Shown here: one piece after another, positions 24,645 to 32,922 of the stretch
Layout of the letters: each line of letters begins with the position of its first letter
How positions within the stretch are numbered: the first letter of the stretch is position 1
Assembly (NCBI RefSeq): GCF_026241155.1
Contig: NZ_JAPFGP010000012.1
Coordinates: forward strand, 1-64,000
Direction of reading: 5' to 3'
Source of the DNA: Paucibacter sp. PLA-PC-4
GTDB taxonomy: Bacteria > Pseudomonadota > Gammaproteobacteria > Burkholderiales > Burkholderiaceae_C
Length of the DNA: 64,000 bases
Program-made: the position numbers and the translations under genes
Notes under the pieces: model-generated
Seen by the model: only the letters and a program-made list of their open reading frames with translations
What the model was told of the DNA's origin: nothing
Databases searched by the model: none

Positions 24645-25600
24645 GCCGTGTGCTGGTTTTTCGCGAGTTGCCGGCCGACCAGCTGGAGCGCTTGCAGGCC
24701 GTCCACGCGGTCACGGTGGCCGACCCGCGCAAGCCCGAGCAGCGCGCCGCCTACGACGCGGCGCTGACCGAGGCCGAGGGCCTGATCGGCTCCAGCTTCA
24801 AGATCGACATCGCTCAGGCGCCCCGGCTCAAGGTGGTGTCCAGCATCTCGGTCGGTGTCGATAACTACGATCTGGCCGCCTTGAAAGCCCGCGGCATCTT
24901 GCTGTGCCACACGCCCGGCGTGCTGACCGAGACCACGGCCGACACGATCTTTGCGCTGATCATGGCCAGCAGCCGCCGCCTGGTGGAGTTGGCCCAGCAT
25001 GTGCGCGACGGCCGCTGGGACAAGAACATCGGTGAGGATCTGTTCGGCTGGGATGTACACGGCAAGACGCTGGGCATCCTCGGCTTCGGCCGCATCGGGC
25101 AGGCCGTGGCGCGCCGCGCGGCGCTGGGCTTTGGCATGCCGGTGCGTTACTACAGTCGCCGGCCCGTGGATCTGGGCCAGGTGCCAGGTCTTGAGGGTAA
25201 GACCCGGCACGGCAGCCTCCACGAGGTGCTGGCCGGCTCCGACATCATCGCGCTGACCCTGCCACTGTCCGAGGACACCCGCGGCCTGATCGGCGCTCGC
25301 GAGTTCGCGCTGATGAAGCCCGGCGCGATCTTCGTCAACGGCGCACGGGGCGCCATCGTGCAGGAGGATGCGCTGCTGCAGGCGCTGGACAGCGGCCATC
25401 TGCGCGCTGCCGGCTTGGACGTGTTCGGCACCGAGCCGGTGCCGCTGGACTCGCCGCTGCGCAGCCATCCCAAGGTCACGGCGCTGCCCCATATCGGATC
25501 GGCCACGCACGAGACACGTCACCGCATGGCCGTCCTGGCCACGGATAATTTGCTGGCGGCGCTGGCCGGTCGCACGCCGGCGGCGGTTTATGCGCTTTGA
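24641..25600 (+). CDS. kguD: D-2-hydroxyacid dehydrogenase, 2-ketogluconate-6-phosphate reductase-like
   Basis: A 319-residue NAD(P)-dependent reductase. It has the Rossmann motif GILGFGRIGQAVARRAALGFG, and catalytic Arg, Glu and His in FVNGARGAIVQEDAL, DVFGTEPVPLDSPL and LPHIGSATHETR. The N-terminus RVLVFRELPADQLERLQ is KguD/GhrB-like. In the kgu pathway it would reduce 2-keto-6-phosphogluconate to 6-phosphogluconate, feeding the Entner-Doudoroff or pentose-phosphate route. Last gene of the operon. A 9-base inverted repeat (25603-25611 with 25645-25653) follows but has no T-run. Confidence 0.85.
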   Translation: MSRVLVFRELPADQLERLQAVHAVTVADPRKPEQRAAYDAALTEAEGLIGSSFKIDIAQAPRLKVVSSISVGVDNYDLAALKARGILLCHTPGVLTETTADTIFALIMASSRRLVELAQHVRDGRWDKNIGEDLFGWDVHGKTLGILGFGRIGQAVARRAALGFGMPVRYYSRRPVDLGQVPGLEGKTRHGSLHEVLAGSDIIALTLPLSEDTRGLIGAREFALMKPGAIFVNGARGAIVQEDALLQALDSGHLRAAGLDVFGTEPVPLDSPLRSHPKVTALPHIGSATHETRHRMAVLATDNLLAALAGRTPAAVYAL

Positions 25601-25701
25601 AGCGCTCGCAGGCTTCTTGGCGATAGCCTCAGGGCGCCGACGATCTGCGAGCGTGTGATGTTTGATGTGTGATGCCTGGCACCCGCTTCTGGAGCCCGGC
25701 A

Positions 25702-25908
25702 ATGCGCACCACCTTGGCAATTGATGACGATGTGCTGGCAGCCGCCAAACATCTGGCCGAACGCGAGCAGCGAGGCATTGGCGAGGTCATTTCTTCGCTC
25801 GCACGCCAGGGGCTGTCGCGCGGCACGCGCGGCGCCAAGGCCGAGCGCAACGGCTGGACTGAGGCTGCCTCAAGAACTGAATCGTCGTCGGCGCTGAATG
25901 ACCCTTAG
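25702..25908 (+). CDS. VapB-like ribbon-helix-helix antitoxin, orphan and with altered C-terminus
   Basis: A 68-residue protein starting MRTTLAIDDDVLAAAKHLAE, the usual N-terminus of VapB-type antitoxins that pair with PIN-domain toxins. GGAG lies 7 bases before the ATG. After RNG the expected hydrophobic C-terminal tail is missing; an alternative frame there reads LRLPQELNRRRR, suggesting a frameshift. No vapC gene follows, so the module is probably a relic. An orphan PIN-like fragment lies 26 kb away but need not be its partner. Confidence 0.7.
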   Translation: MRTTLAIDDDVLAAAKHLAEREQRGIGEVISSLARQGLSRGTRGAKAERNGWTEAASRTESSSALNDP

Positions 25909-26066
25909 CTCCTCGGCTTTGGGTCTCGGTAACAACGAGGGCCGCAGGCGCCTCGACGATTTCACGAATAGCGGGCCTCTTGGTCAGCGGGCGATCCAGA
26001 GTACATGCCCGTGCCGTCCTGACGGACGGTGCCACACCCGCTTGCCGGCAGGCGACTAAGCGCCGC

Positions 26067-27008
26067 TCAGGCCGCGCCGCGGTCTGAGCGGCCACCGCGC
26101 CTGGCCGCTGCGCGCCAGGCCACCATGCCCATGCCTCCCAGCATCAGTGCCCAGGTCGACGGCTCGGGCACCGCCGCCAGCAAATCGCCATCTTGCAACA
26201 TGATGAAGTAGGCGAAGTCGGTCTTGGCCTGCACCATGCCGTTCACCAGAACATTGGTGCTGCCAGTGACAGGGTCGAACAACAAGCCATTGTCGGTGTA
26301 GGCTGCCAAATACCAATCGGGCGGGTCCGTTAGGACAATGCCGTCTTGCTCATCAAGCGTGAAACGGCGGGCCTGCTCGCTCAACCAGTACTCCCGCGTG
26401 TTTCTGAGGCCGCGGAAGTAAGCGGGACTGCTCGGTTGTGAAGTCCAACCCCGGAGAATGTCGTTATCCATGCCCAGCGAGTACATCAGCGACTGGACCT
26501 CGTTGTTGTCACGCGAGTCCGGGCAGCCCAGGTTGACCGTCATGTTGCCCAGGCAGTTGTTGCCGCTGGCGATCATGCTCGGCAGGCGCCAGCTGCTGGA
26601 GCCCTCGTAGCCCATGATGTTCAGGTAGTTGACGAAGGCGTTTTGTCCGTACCAGTTCATCACGGTATTGCCCGCCACATCCACGCTGAAGTCCGTGAAG
26701 ACCCGGACACCATTGACGGTGTTGATGTTCAAGAACTGGTACCACTGGCGCGTCACGGGATCGCGGCCATCCGAAGGCCAGGTGGCGTTCGGCAACTCGA
26801 ACACCAGTGGGCTGACGCGGTAGATCTCCTCCTTGAGCGCCTGCGCCCCGCCCACCTGTGCGGCGACGGCGTCGAACAGCAGCGTGTCACGGACCCAGGT
26901 CGCATCCAAGGTAGTGTCGTAGGCCAGCGAATTGCTGCGGATCTGGATTTCGGCAAAAGCCGGGCTGAGCAGAAGGCCCAGCGCAGAGACGGCGAGAAGG
27001 TGTTTCAT
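26067..27008 (-). CDS. PEP-CTERM sorted exported protein
   Basis: A 313-residue secreted protein. A signal peptide (about residues 1-19, LLLSPAFA) leads a domain that includes GVRVFTDFSVDVAGN and GSSSWRLPSMIASGNN, similar in style to DUF1566-like surface domains. The C-terminus has the sorting signal VPEPSTWALMLGGMGMVAW followed by a basic tail, which directs recognition by exosortase/EpsH systems that handle exopolysaccharide-associated proteins. The ATG at 27008 is chosen from the signal peptide. No exosortase gene is visible here. Confidence 0.88.
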   Translation of the reverse strand: MKHLLAVSALGLLLSPAFAEIQIRSNSLAYDTTLDATWVRDTLLFDAVAAQVGGAQALKEEIYRVSPLVFELPNATWPSDGRDPVTRQWYQFLNINTVNGVRVFTDFSVDVAGNTVMNWYGQNAFVNYLNIMGYEGSSSWRLPSMIASGNNCLGNMTVNLGCPDSRDNNEVQSLMYSLGMDNDILRGWTSQPSSPAYFRGLRNTREYWLSEQARRFTLDEQDGIVLTDPPDWYLAAYTDNGLLFDPVTGSTNVLVNGMVQAKTDFAYFIMLQDGDLLAAVPEPSTWALMLGGMGMVAWRAAARRGGRSDRGAA

Positions 27009-27302
27009 ACGGTGGGCCCAAGTTAGGAGTCTGAGCAGGTAAAGAGAGATTTTTTCCTGGGCCTGTATTGCACTGCGCGAGCCTCTCGCCGTGAATACGC
27101 AGAAGATCGCAGTCATCCACAAAACTGAGGATGCCGCTGGATCGGTGCCGGCCAGGCCACCGCGCAGCCGGACAGGCTGGTGGCCTCCATCAACTGCTCA
27201 CGCTCAGCCCGCGCCATGCAAGACAGCGACACCACTTTCGCCCGCGTGCTACCTGCTCCCCGGGGCGCTGCAATGTGCAACGCCTGCGCCTAACGTGCTG
27301 AC
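27009..27302. other. Gene-free stretch
   Basis: No gene, RNA or terminator is recognisable between the PEP-CTERM gene and the truncated regulator. The promoter of the PEP-CTERM gene should lie in its left part. Confidence 0.5.
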
Positions 27303-27857
27303 CTAGAGCCGCTGGCGGATCATCCAGGCCACCATTTCGGCGGTGTTGCGCAAACCCAGTTTGCGTGCAATGTTCTCGCGATGCTTGCGAACCGTGTGCT
27401 CGGAAATGCCCAGATCGCAGCCGATGCGTTTGCTGGACAGGCCGCGGCCGACGGCTTGTGCAATCTCGACCTCACGGGGTGTCAAGGGTTCACGGGTTTG
27501 CACATCACGGTCGAACACGCCAGCCAATTCGGGGCTGACGTGGTGGCCGCCGTCGGCGACCGTGCGCAATGCGCTGACCAGCGCACTGGCGTCATCGGTC
27601 TTGAGCAGGTAGCCGTGCGCCCCGAACGACAGCGCCGTGCGCATCGCCTGCGGGTCTTGCCGGGCCGTGACCACCAGCACACGCGTGGGCAGCGTGTCGG
27701 CTGCGATGACGCGCATCACCTCGAGCCCGTCCATCTGGGGCAGCCCCAGGTCCAGCAGCAGGACTTCGGGCTGCAATCGGCGGACCAGTTCCAGCGCGTC
27801 TTGGCCGTTCCCCGCCTCGCCCACCCAGTGCAGGCCCGGCTCTGTCGAAATCACCAC
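27303..27857 (-). pseudogene. NarL/FixJ-type response regulator lacking its receiver N-terminus
   Basis: About 184 residues are readable. It keeps the receiver from roughly beta-2 on (EPGLHWVGEAGNGQDAL, phospho-acceptor-like VLLLDLGLPQMDG, TARQDPQ, GYLLK) and a full LuxR-type helix-turn-helix (LTPREVEIAQAVGRGLSSKRI...ISEHTVRKHRENIARKLGL). The first about 25 residues with the acidic metal-binding pair are missing; upstream sequence belongs to a different broken gene. DNA binding could persist, but phosphorylation is unlikely. Treated as a deletion product. Confidence 0.75.
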
Positions 27858-28521
27858 TTTGTGGATCGAATCGAAAGAGCAACGCGCTGCTCACCGCGCC
27901 GTCGCCGACCGTCGCCCGCGCCGACTGCTCGTCCACCGCGCTCCAGCGCACGCCCTGGCTGGGTAGCAGGGCGGTCGGGTACCAAGCGGCCTCGGCGAAC
28001 CAGCGCAGGAACTCGCCGTGTGCCACGCCCCCGGGGTCGGGACTGGCGCTCTGCATTTCAGTGAGCGAGACCAGCCCCATCACCGCCGGGTGCAGGATCC
28101 CCTCGCCAGCGACGTAGGCGTCGTGCACATGCACCGCCACACCCGGCAGCATCAAGACACGCCCGTCCCAGACGAAGCCGGGGCGGCGCGTCGTAGTGCG
28201 CTGCTTCGCGGTGAACGGCTTGCATTGGCCGGCCCCTCAGCGGCGAGATTGAAGGTGCCGGTGTGCTCGATGTGCAGTGCGGCGATCATCAGCTAGCCGG
28301 CCTCGAGCACCGCGCGGAAGAAGCACTGCACCGGCGCGGGCAGGCATTCGAGCTCGCGCGCGGCATCGTAGCGCTCCGGGGCGATGGCCGAGCGCGGCTT
28401 CGAGCCGCCCGATCAACGCACGGGTGCCCGCCGCCCAGCGCGAGGCGCCCAACACACCTAGCGCGACGACGAGCGCCGAGAGCGCCACCGGCACAGTCAC
28501 GAGCCACTTGATCCAGACCAT
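27858..28521 (-). pseudogene. DUF6920 (DUF6544)-family protein, frameshifted and truncated
   Basis: The N-terminus MVWIKWLVTVPVALSALVV (start 28521) is a membrane or signal segment. After a frameshift, near 28385 by eye, the family core continues in other frames: PVQCFFRAVLEAG, HIEHTGTFNL, LPGVAVHVHDAYVAGEGIL, RWFAEAAWYPTALLPSQG, VRWSAVDEQSARATVGDG. These match the order in DUF6920 proteins as I know them. At about 27858 the sequence switches into the truncated response regulator. Function of the family is unknown; this copy is dead. Confidence 0.72.
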
Positions 28522-28548
28522 CGAGTCAACCTCCTGATGTGCCGCCGC

Positions 28549-29520
28549 TCATCGCCCGGCGCTCGCGCGGATCCACTCGACGATCGCCGCGCACGTGTCC
28601 TCATCGTGGCCGATCAGCAGGTGCCCGCCTTGTTCGTAACCGATGAACCTGGCTCCAGGAATTCGGCTCGTCGTGTACTGCGCGCCGGCGAAGGTGCCGA
28701 AGCCGTCGTCGCGTGCGCTGATCGCGAGCGTCGGTGCCCGGATGTGCTCCAGCGGGTAGGGCTTCAGGCCCTTTCCCAGCCGGGTGTCTTCCAGCAGTCC
28801 CGCGGCGCGCGCCGACACCGGCAGTACATGCTCGGCCATCGCATTGGCGCGCGAGCGTTCAGCGTCACTCGCGGCGTGGATCAGCCCCGGCGGCGTAGCC
28901 AGCACATGCTCGAAGAAGGCGTCGCGTGCCAACTTTAGCGCGCTCCATACCAGGAAGTCGGAACCGAGTATGCGCAGCAGCCAGCCATCCTTCTCGTCCG
29001 ACGCCGGTGGTGCGGAGTCGGCCACGTCGGCCGGCTTGTGCGTAATCGGCACGACGAGCACGAGAGCGCTGACGCGTGTCGGATGGCGGATCGCGGTTTG
29101 CAGCGCCGACGGCCCGCCAGCCGATGCACCCATCACCGCCGCCCTGGGTACGCCCAGCGCATCGAGCACGCAGACATGCGCATCGGCTTGCGCTTCGGGC
29201 GAAGCAATGGTGGGCCGTGGCGTTCGCAGGTAGCCGAAGCGAGACACCGCGATCACGCGGATGCCGTGCTGCGCGAGCGGGCGCGCGAAGTCCATGCCCT
29301 GGTCGTGGCCGCCGCCGCTGCCGTGGATCATCAGCAGCGGCAGGCCCTCGCCGACCTGCTGCACCTCGATCGGACCGCAGCGTGTGTCGAGCACCGTGCT
29401 GCCCTGCGCGGCGCGGACGGCGGCGAGGGCAAGGTCGCTCCGAAACCGCGAGTGCACCACCCAAGCCGCGACGAGCCCCACGGCCACGCCGGCCGCGAGG
29501 ACGCCTTGCCAACCCTTCAT
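28549..29520 (-). CDS. Alpha/beta hydrolase with N-terminal membrane anchor
   Basis: A 323-residue hydrolase. A hydrophobic N-terminus (GVLAAGVAVGLVAAWVV, about residues 5-21) suggests a signal anchor. Oxyanion-hole HGSGGGHDQG, nucleophile elbow MGASAGGPSAL (Ser), an acidic residue in SARDDGFGTF and His in GYEQGGHLLIGHD form the usual triad. The ATG at 29520 is preferred; the frame extends further but without family support. It sits 28 bases before the DUF6920 remnant and 4 bases after the nitroreductase-like gene, so the three probably formed one operon. Substrate unknown. Confidence 0.88.
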   Translation of the reverse strand: MKGWQGVLAAGVAVGLVAAWVVHSRFRSDLALAAVRAAQGSTVLDTRCGPIEVQQVGEGLPLLMIHGSGGGHDQGMDFARPLAQHGIRVIAVSRFGYLRTPRPTIASPEAQADAHVCVLDALGVPRAAVMGASAGGPSALQTAIRHPTRVSALVLVVPITHKPADVADSAPPASDEKDGWLLRILGSDFLVWSALKLARDAFFEHVLATPPGLIHAASDAERSRANAMAEHVLPVSARAAGLLEDTRLGKGLKPYPLEHIRAPTLAISARDDGFGTFAGAQYTTSRIPGARFIGYEQGGHLLIGHDEDTCAAIVEWIRASAGR

Positions 29521-29524
29521 GACG

Positions 29525-30625
29525 CTATGCGAGCATGGCCTGCACCGGCCGCCGCAGCGACGTTGGCAGCGTTGGCCCGCGGCCGAAGCGCACGACGAGG
29601 TCAGGCCTCCCGCCGGCGATGCCGAGAAAGCCCGCGAATACGGGCCGCAACGCCGCCACCTCCACCGGCTGGTTGAGGTGAGCAGTTCGAACACCCATCG
29701 CCGTGGCTTGTAGCGCGAAGCGCTCGTAGGCGCGTCCTACTTCGATCCAGCCCGCCCGGTCGTTGTCGGCGCCGACGAACACGGCGATGCCCGCCGAGCT
29801 GCGTATGTGCCTTGCGTACTTGTCGTTCTCGCCCTTCTCCGTAAAGAACTGTCCGAACATCAGACGGCCCAACCAGGCCGGCACGGACGGGTTACCCGAC
29901 GACGCGCTGTACAGCCCGTCGCCCAGGCGCACCGCGTCGCTCGCGGAGAAGCGGATCCAGGCCTTTAGCTCCTCCACGAAGGCGGCATCCCTCATCTGAG
30001 CGCTGTTACCTTGCACCACGAATGTCAGCACCTTCTCCAGCGCGGCCCTGCCGGTGAGCAGAATCAGTTGCACGCCGCCGCCGGAGGCGGCCCGCTCGAG
30101 CGCGCGCAGCTCATCGGCCGACAGCGGCTTGCCGTCGTACTCGCCGCGCGTGCTTTGGCGCTGGGGGATGGCCTGGAACAGTGTCGAGGCTTGCGGCTGC
30201 GTCGCTTCGAGCGCCATGCGCAGCGCACCGCGTTGCGCGTCGAATGTGGCCTCGGCCTTCCGTCCGTGTGCAAGTGCGGCCTGTGCGAGGTTTTCCGCTG
30301 CGCAGCCGAGGGAAACGAAGAGATGGTGGTCATCGGGATCGACGGCCGGGCAGCGCCGCGTGCTGTCGGGCAACAGCGTGATGGCCTGCGGCTCGATGCC
30401 GAATCTCCAGCACTGCGTGTTGTGGCTCGACGGCGCGAGCACCGCGTAGCGCACGAGCTCGCGCTTGACCGCTGCGGCATCGCTGCGATCAACCCGACCG
30501 TGGCGCCACAACTCTCGCACCGCCTCGTCGTACGAGGTCAGCGCCTCCGTGGAGCAGGCGCTGCCCAGAACTGGCACGCCGAGCACCAAGGACAACGCGC
30601 CGAAATGCCTACGGGTGACTTCCAT
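29525..30625 (-). CDS. Acg-like nitroreductase-family protein with export signal
   Basis: A 366-residue FMN nitroreductase-fold protein. N-terminus EVTRRHFGALSLVLG with a Cys at LGSACS looks like a twin-arginine or lipoprotein signal. Family features: LAPSSHNTQCWRF (flavin-site Ser/Asn), STRGEYDGKPLSADEL, and the C-terminal GVRTAHLNQPVEV and RFGRGP motifs shared with Mycobacterium Acg proteins. It heads a small operon with the hydrolase. Acg members bind FMN and often lack enzyme activity, so a redox reaction should not be assumed. Confidence 0.85.
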   Translation of the reverse strand: MEVTRRHFGALSLVLGVPVLGSACSTEALTSYDEAVRELWRHGRVDRSDAAAVKRELVRYAVLAPSSHNTQCWRFGIEPQAITLLPDSTRRCPAVDPDDHHLFVSLGCAAENLAQAALAHGRKAEATFDAQRGALRMALEATQPQASTLFQAIPQRQSTRGEYDGKPLSADELRALERAASGGGVQLILLTGRAALEKVLTFVVQGNSAQMRDAAFVEELKAWIRFSASDAVRLGDGLYSASSGNPSVPAWLGRLMFGQFFTEKGENDKYARHIRSSAGIAVFVGADNDRAGWIEVGRAYERFALQATAMGVRTAHLNQPVEVAALRPVFAGFLGIAGGRPDLVVRFGRGPTLPTSLRRPVQAMLA

Positions 30626-31089
30626 GAGATCAGGATAAGCACAGCACCATACCGGGTGCTTGACCTTGCGCAAGGCGGGCGCCACTGCCGCGGGATGGGA
30701 AGGCCGGCATCAACTTCATGATGGCGCCGCCCGGCGCCTCGGGTTTTCCCGGACGACCGTACGGGCGACTGAACGTCCGCTCATGATGACTCATACAGCG
30801 CACAAGCAGCCGTTATGGGTTGGCCTACGACTGCCCCCCGGCTGAGTTCGTTGCCGCATAGCAGCCGGTGAAGGTGGGATGCCAGGAAGCGGTCCTTCAT
30901 GGCGGGGTGTACTCGACCCATTGCAGGACAGCAAGGTGCCCACACCTGCCACTCGCCCTCCGGCCGACGAAAGTGCCGCCGGTACATCGACACATGGGCC
31001 CAAATTGGCCAATGTGGGTCATTTGTAAGAAAATCGGGTATTTGGTCCATACTGCCATCAGTCTGCAACTTTCCTTGGGGAATCCGATC
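30626..31089. other. Intergenic region with likely toxin-antitoxin promoter
   Basis: No gene is supported in this 464-base stretch; the frames present are short or antisense. The right part holds the palindrome ATTGGCCAAT (31004-31013) and a possible promoter, TTGTAA at 31023-31028 with CATACT at 31048-31053. These would suit autoregulated transcription of the antitoxin gene. The base composition around 31000-31090 is more A/T-rich than the surroundings. Confidence 0.4.
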
Positions 31090-31455
31090 ATGGCCACTGC
31101 TATTCAGCCTGCAAGCGAGGAGCTGTTTGCGCGCCTGAAGCGCAAGCCCATCTCGGACGTCAAGCGGGAGGGCTGGCGTGGTGTTATGAATGCCGTCGAT
31201 GCCGCTGGGAAGTTGTTGATGACCAACCACGAACGGCCCGAGGCCGTGATCTTGTCTTTGCGTGAATACAGTTTGCTCACCGAACTGGCCGAGCGTGTTC
31301 AGCGCGATGACCAGAGTAAGTTGGAGCAACTGACGCGTGCCTTCGATGAGGAATTGGCGGTGCTCAAGCAGCCAGATGCCAGCGACAGGTTGCGGCAGGC
31401 CTTCAGCGTGCCGCTCGACTTGCATGACGAGGTCATTTCAGGGCAAAGCTTCTGA
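31090..31455 (+). CDS. Phd/YefM-like antitoxin of a zeta-type module
   Basis: A 121-residue protein. The core GWRGVMNAVDAAGKLLMTNHERPEAVILSL resembles the DNA-binding and dimerisation part of Phd/YefM antitoxins (the ...NHERPEAVILS... edge strand). The C-terminal 50 residues are charged and helical and would bind the toxin. Its TGA shares one base with the ATG of the kinase-like toxin. Classical zeta toxins pair with the unrelated epsilon antitoxin, so this pairing is different. Assignment from family pattern and coupling. Confidence 0.78.
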   Translation: MATAIQPASEELFARLKRKPISDVKREGWRGVMNAVDAAGKLLMTNHERPEAVILSLREYSLLTELAERVQRDDQSKLEQLTRAFDEELAVLKQPDASDRLRQAFSVPLDLHDEVISGQSF

Positions 31456-32093
31456 TGGGGCGGCCCGTTCTTCTGGTCCTGGCTGGCGTCAATGGCGCAG
31501 GCAAAAGTTCCATCGGCGGCAACATCATGCTGCGAAGGGCTGGGCTGACCTGGTTTAACCCTGATACCTACACCCGCATACTCGTTCAGGGCGGCATGTC
31601 CGCCGGCGAGGCCAATGCGTGCGCGTGGCAACACGGCGTTAACTTGATCGACCGGGCCGTTGCGGCTGGGCTCAGTCACGCGTTCGAGACGACCCTGGGC
31701 GGCTCGACGATGACCCAAAAGATTGCCGCCGCCGCTCGGACGCACGACGTTCTGGTCTGGTTCTGCGGTCTGGCCTCGCCGGAGAAGCACATCGCCCGTG
31801 TGGCCGCCCGGGTGGTAGCTGGCGGACACAACATTCCAGAGGCCAAGATCCGCGAGCGCTGGGTCCGCGCGCCGCTGAATCTCATCGACTTGATGCCCAA
31901 GTTGAGCGAGTTGCGCGTTTTCGATAACAGCACCGATGCAATGCCGGGCGCCCCAGTATCGAACCCGATGCTGGTGCTGCACGCAAAAGATGGCGCTGTC
32001 AGTTTCCCTCGCGCCCTCGAGGACCTTGAGCACACGCCAGACTGGGCCAAGCCAATCGTGAAGGCAGCTCGCGACTTCGAACGCAAGCGGTGA
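31455..32093 (+). CDS. Zeta toxin-family P-loop kinase
   Basis: A 212-residue kinase-like toxin. Walker A is AGVNGAGKSS (about residues 10-19). The zeta-type acidic segment NPDTYTRILV and FETTLGG follow, as does the basic RVAARVVAGGHNIPEAKIRERW segment that resembles the ATP lid of proteobacterial zeta-like proteins. Zeta toxins phosphorylate UDP-N-acetylglucosamine and block wall synthesis; the same activity is only inferred here. It is translationally coupled to the antitoxin. Confidence 0.83.
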   Translation: MGRPVLLVLAGVNGAGKSSIGGNIMLRRAGLTWFNPDTYTRILVQGGMSAGEANACAWQHGVNLIDRAVAAGLSHAFETTLGGSTMTQKIAAAARTHDVLVWFCGLASPEKHIARVAARVVAGGHNIPEAKIRERWVRAPLNLIDLMPKLSELRVFDNSTDAMPGAPVSNPMLVLHAKDGAVSFPRALEDLEHTPDWAKPIVKAARDFERKR

Positions 32094-32179
32094 TACAGAG
32101 TGCGCAATCACGGGCGGTGGGCGATAGCAATGGGCACGAAGCTGCCGCCAGCCAGGCGCCGAACAAGGGCTGCTGATGG

Positions 32180-32859
32180 CCGAGACTTCCGGTTTACATC
32201 TTCGCCCGGCAGCAGACGTTCTTCGCACGCTTGAGCTTTGCGATGGCCGGTGCGGCGATCGTTGCCTTGGTGGGCAATTGCGACTACGACCTGTGGCGCC
32301 CGGCCGTGGCATACGCAGGCATCGATCCCAACGGTGGCACGCTCTCAGCGCCAATGCCACCCATCGCCGGTGCCGGCTGGGTTCCGATCGGAGTACCAAG
32401 CACGGACTTACCTGGGCAGTTCAGCTACACACCCCACGTCCCCGCCTGTCCATAGGGGCATGCAACCTTTGGCGCCGCTGCTTGCCGCACTCTCGCGCTC
32501 TCCTACGCTGATGTGTTGGGTCGTCCGGGCGCCGACCTGCAGCGCAACCACCGGTCGAGTTCGTGTCCGACGAGTACGACGGTGCCCGCCGTGATGCTGC
32601 GGGCGTGTTGCGATCTTCTATCAACAAGCGGCTCACGCTCACACAGCCCATGGTGGACTACTGGGTGTCGCGGGCGTACCTGGGCGTGCACTGGTGCTAC
32701 GACGGCCTTGGCACTATCGCGCCGGATGGGTTTAAGGGGGAGCCTCTACCGGGCGATCCGGCAGTGCCGGTCCAGCTCGCTAACGCGCAGGAGCAGAAAA
32801 CGGGGGGCGTTCCCGCGAGCCTGCACATCGCGGACGAGGTGGCCGATGCGCTGCCTTGA
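32180..32859 (+). pseudogene. Vanadium-dependent haloperoxidase/PAP2-type gene, broken
   Basis: The readable frame gives PVYIFARQQTFFARL, SFAMAGAAIVALVGNC, YDLWRPAVAYAG and YTPHVPACP, then a stop (TAG 32453-32455), then GHATFGAAACRTL in the same frame. The family motif is PSGHATFG, so the stop replaces its Ser codon (TCG to TAG). A frameshift near 32548 is followed by EFVSDEYDGARRDAAGV and VSRAYLGVHWCYDGLG, the C-terminal vanadate-binding His region. The 5' end is also missing. Order and motifs fit vanadium haloperoxidases; the gene is dead. Confidence 0.75.
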
Positions 32860-32922
32860 ACCGTTCTGGCATGTTGAAGTGGCCGTTGGCCCACATCAGC
32901 TTTTGACCGAGGCCGCCACCTC

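Noticed and set aside
25603-25653. Inverted repeat CGCTCGCAG/CTGCGAGCG as terminator of the kgu operon
   Set aside because: The loop is 33 bases and no T-run follows, so intrinsic termination is not supported.
30781-31425. Minus-strand frame opposite the antitoxin gene
   Set aside because: It is antisense to the coupled toxin-antitoxin pair and has no domain.
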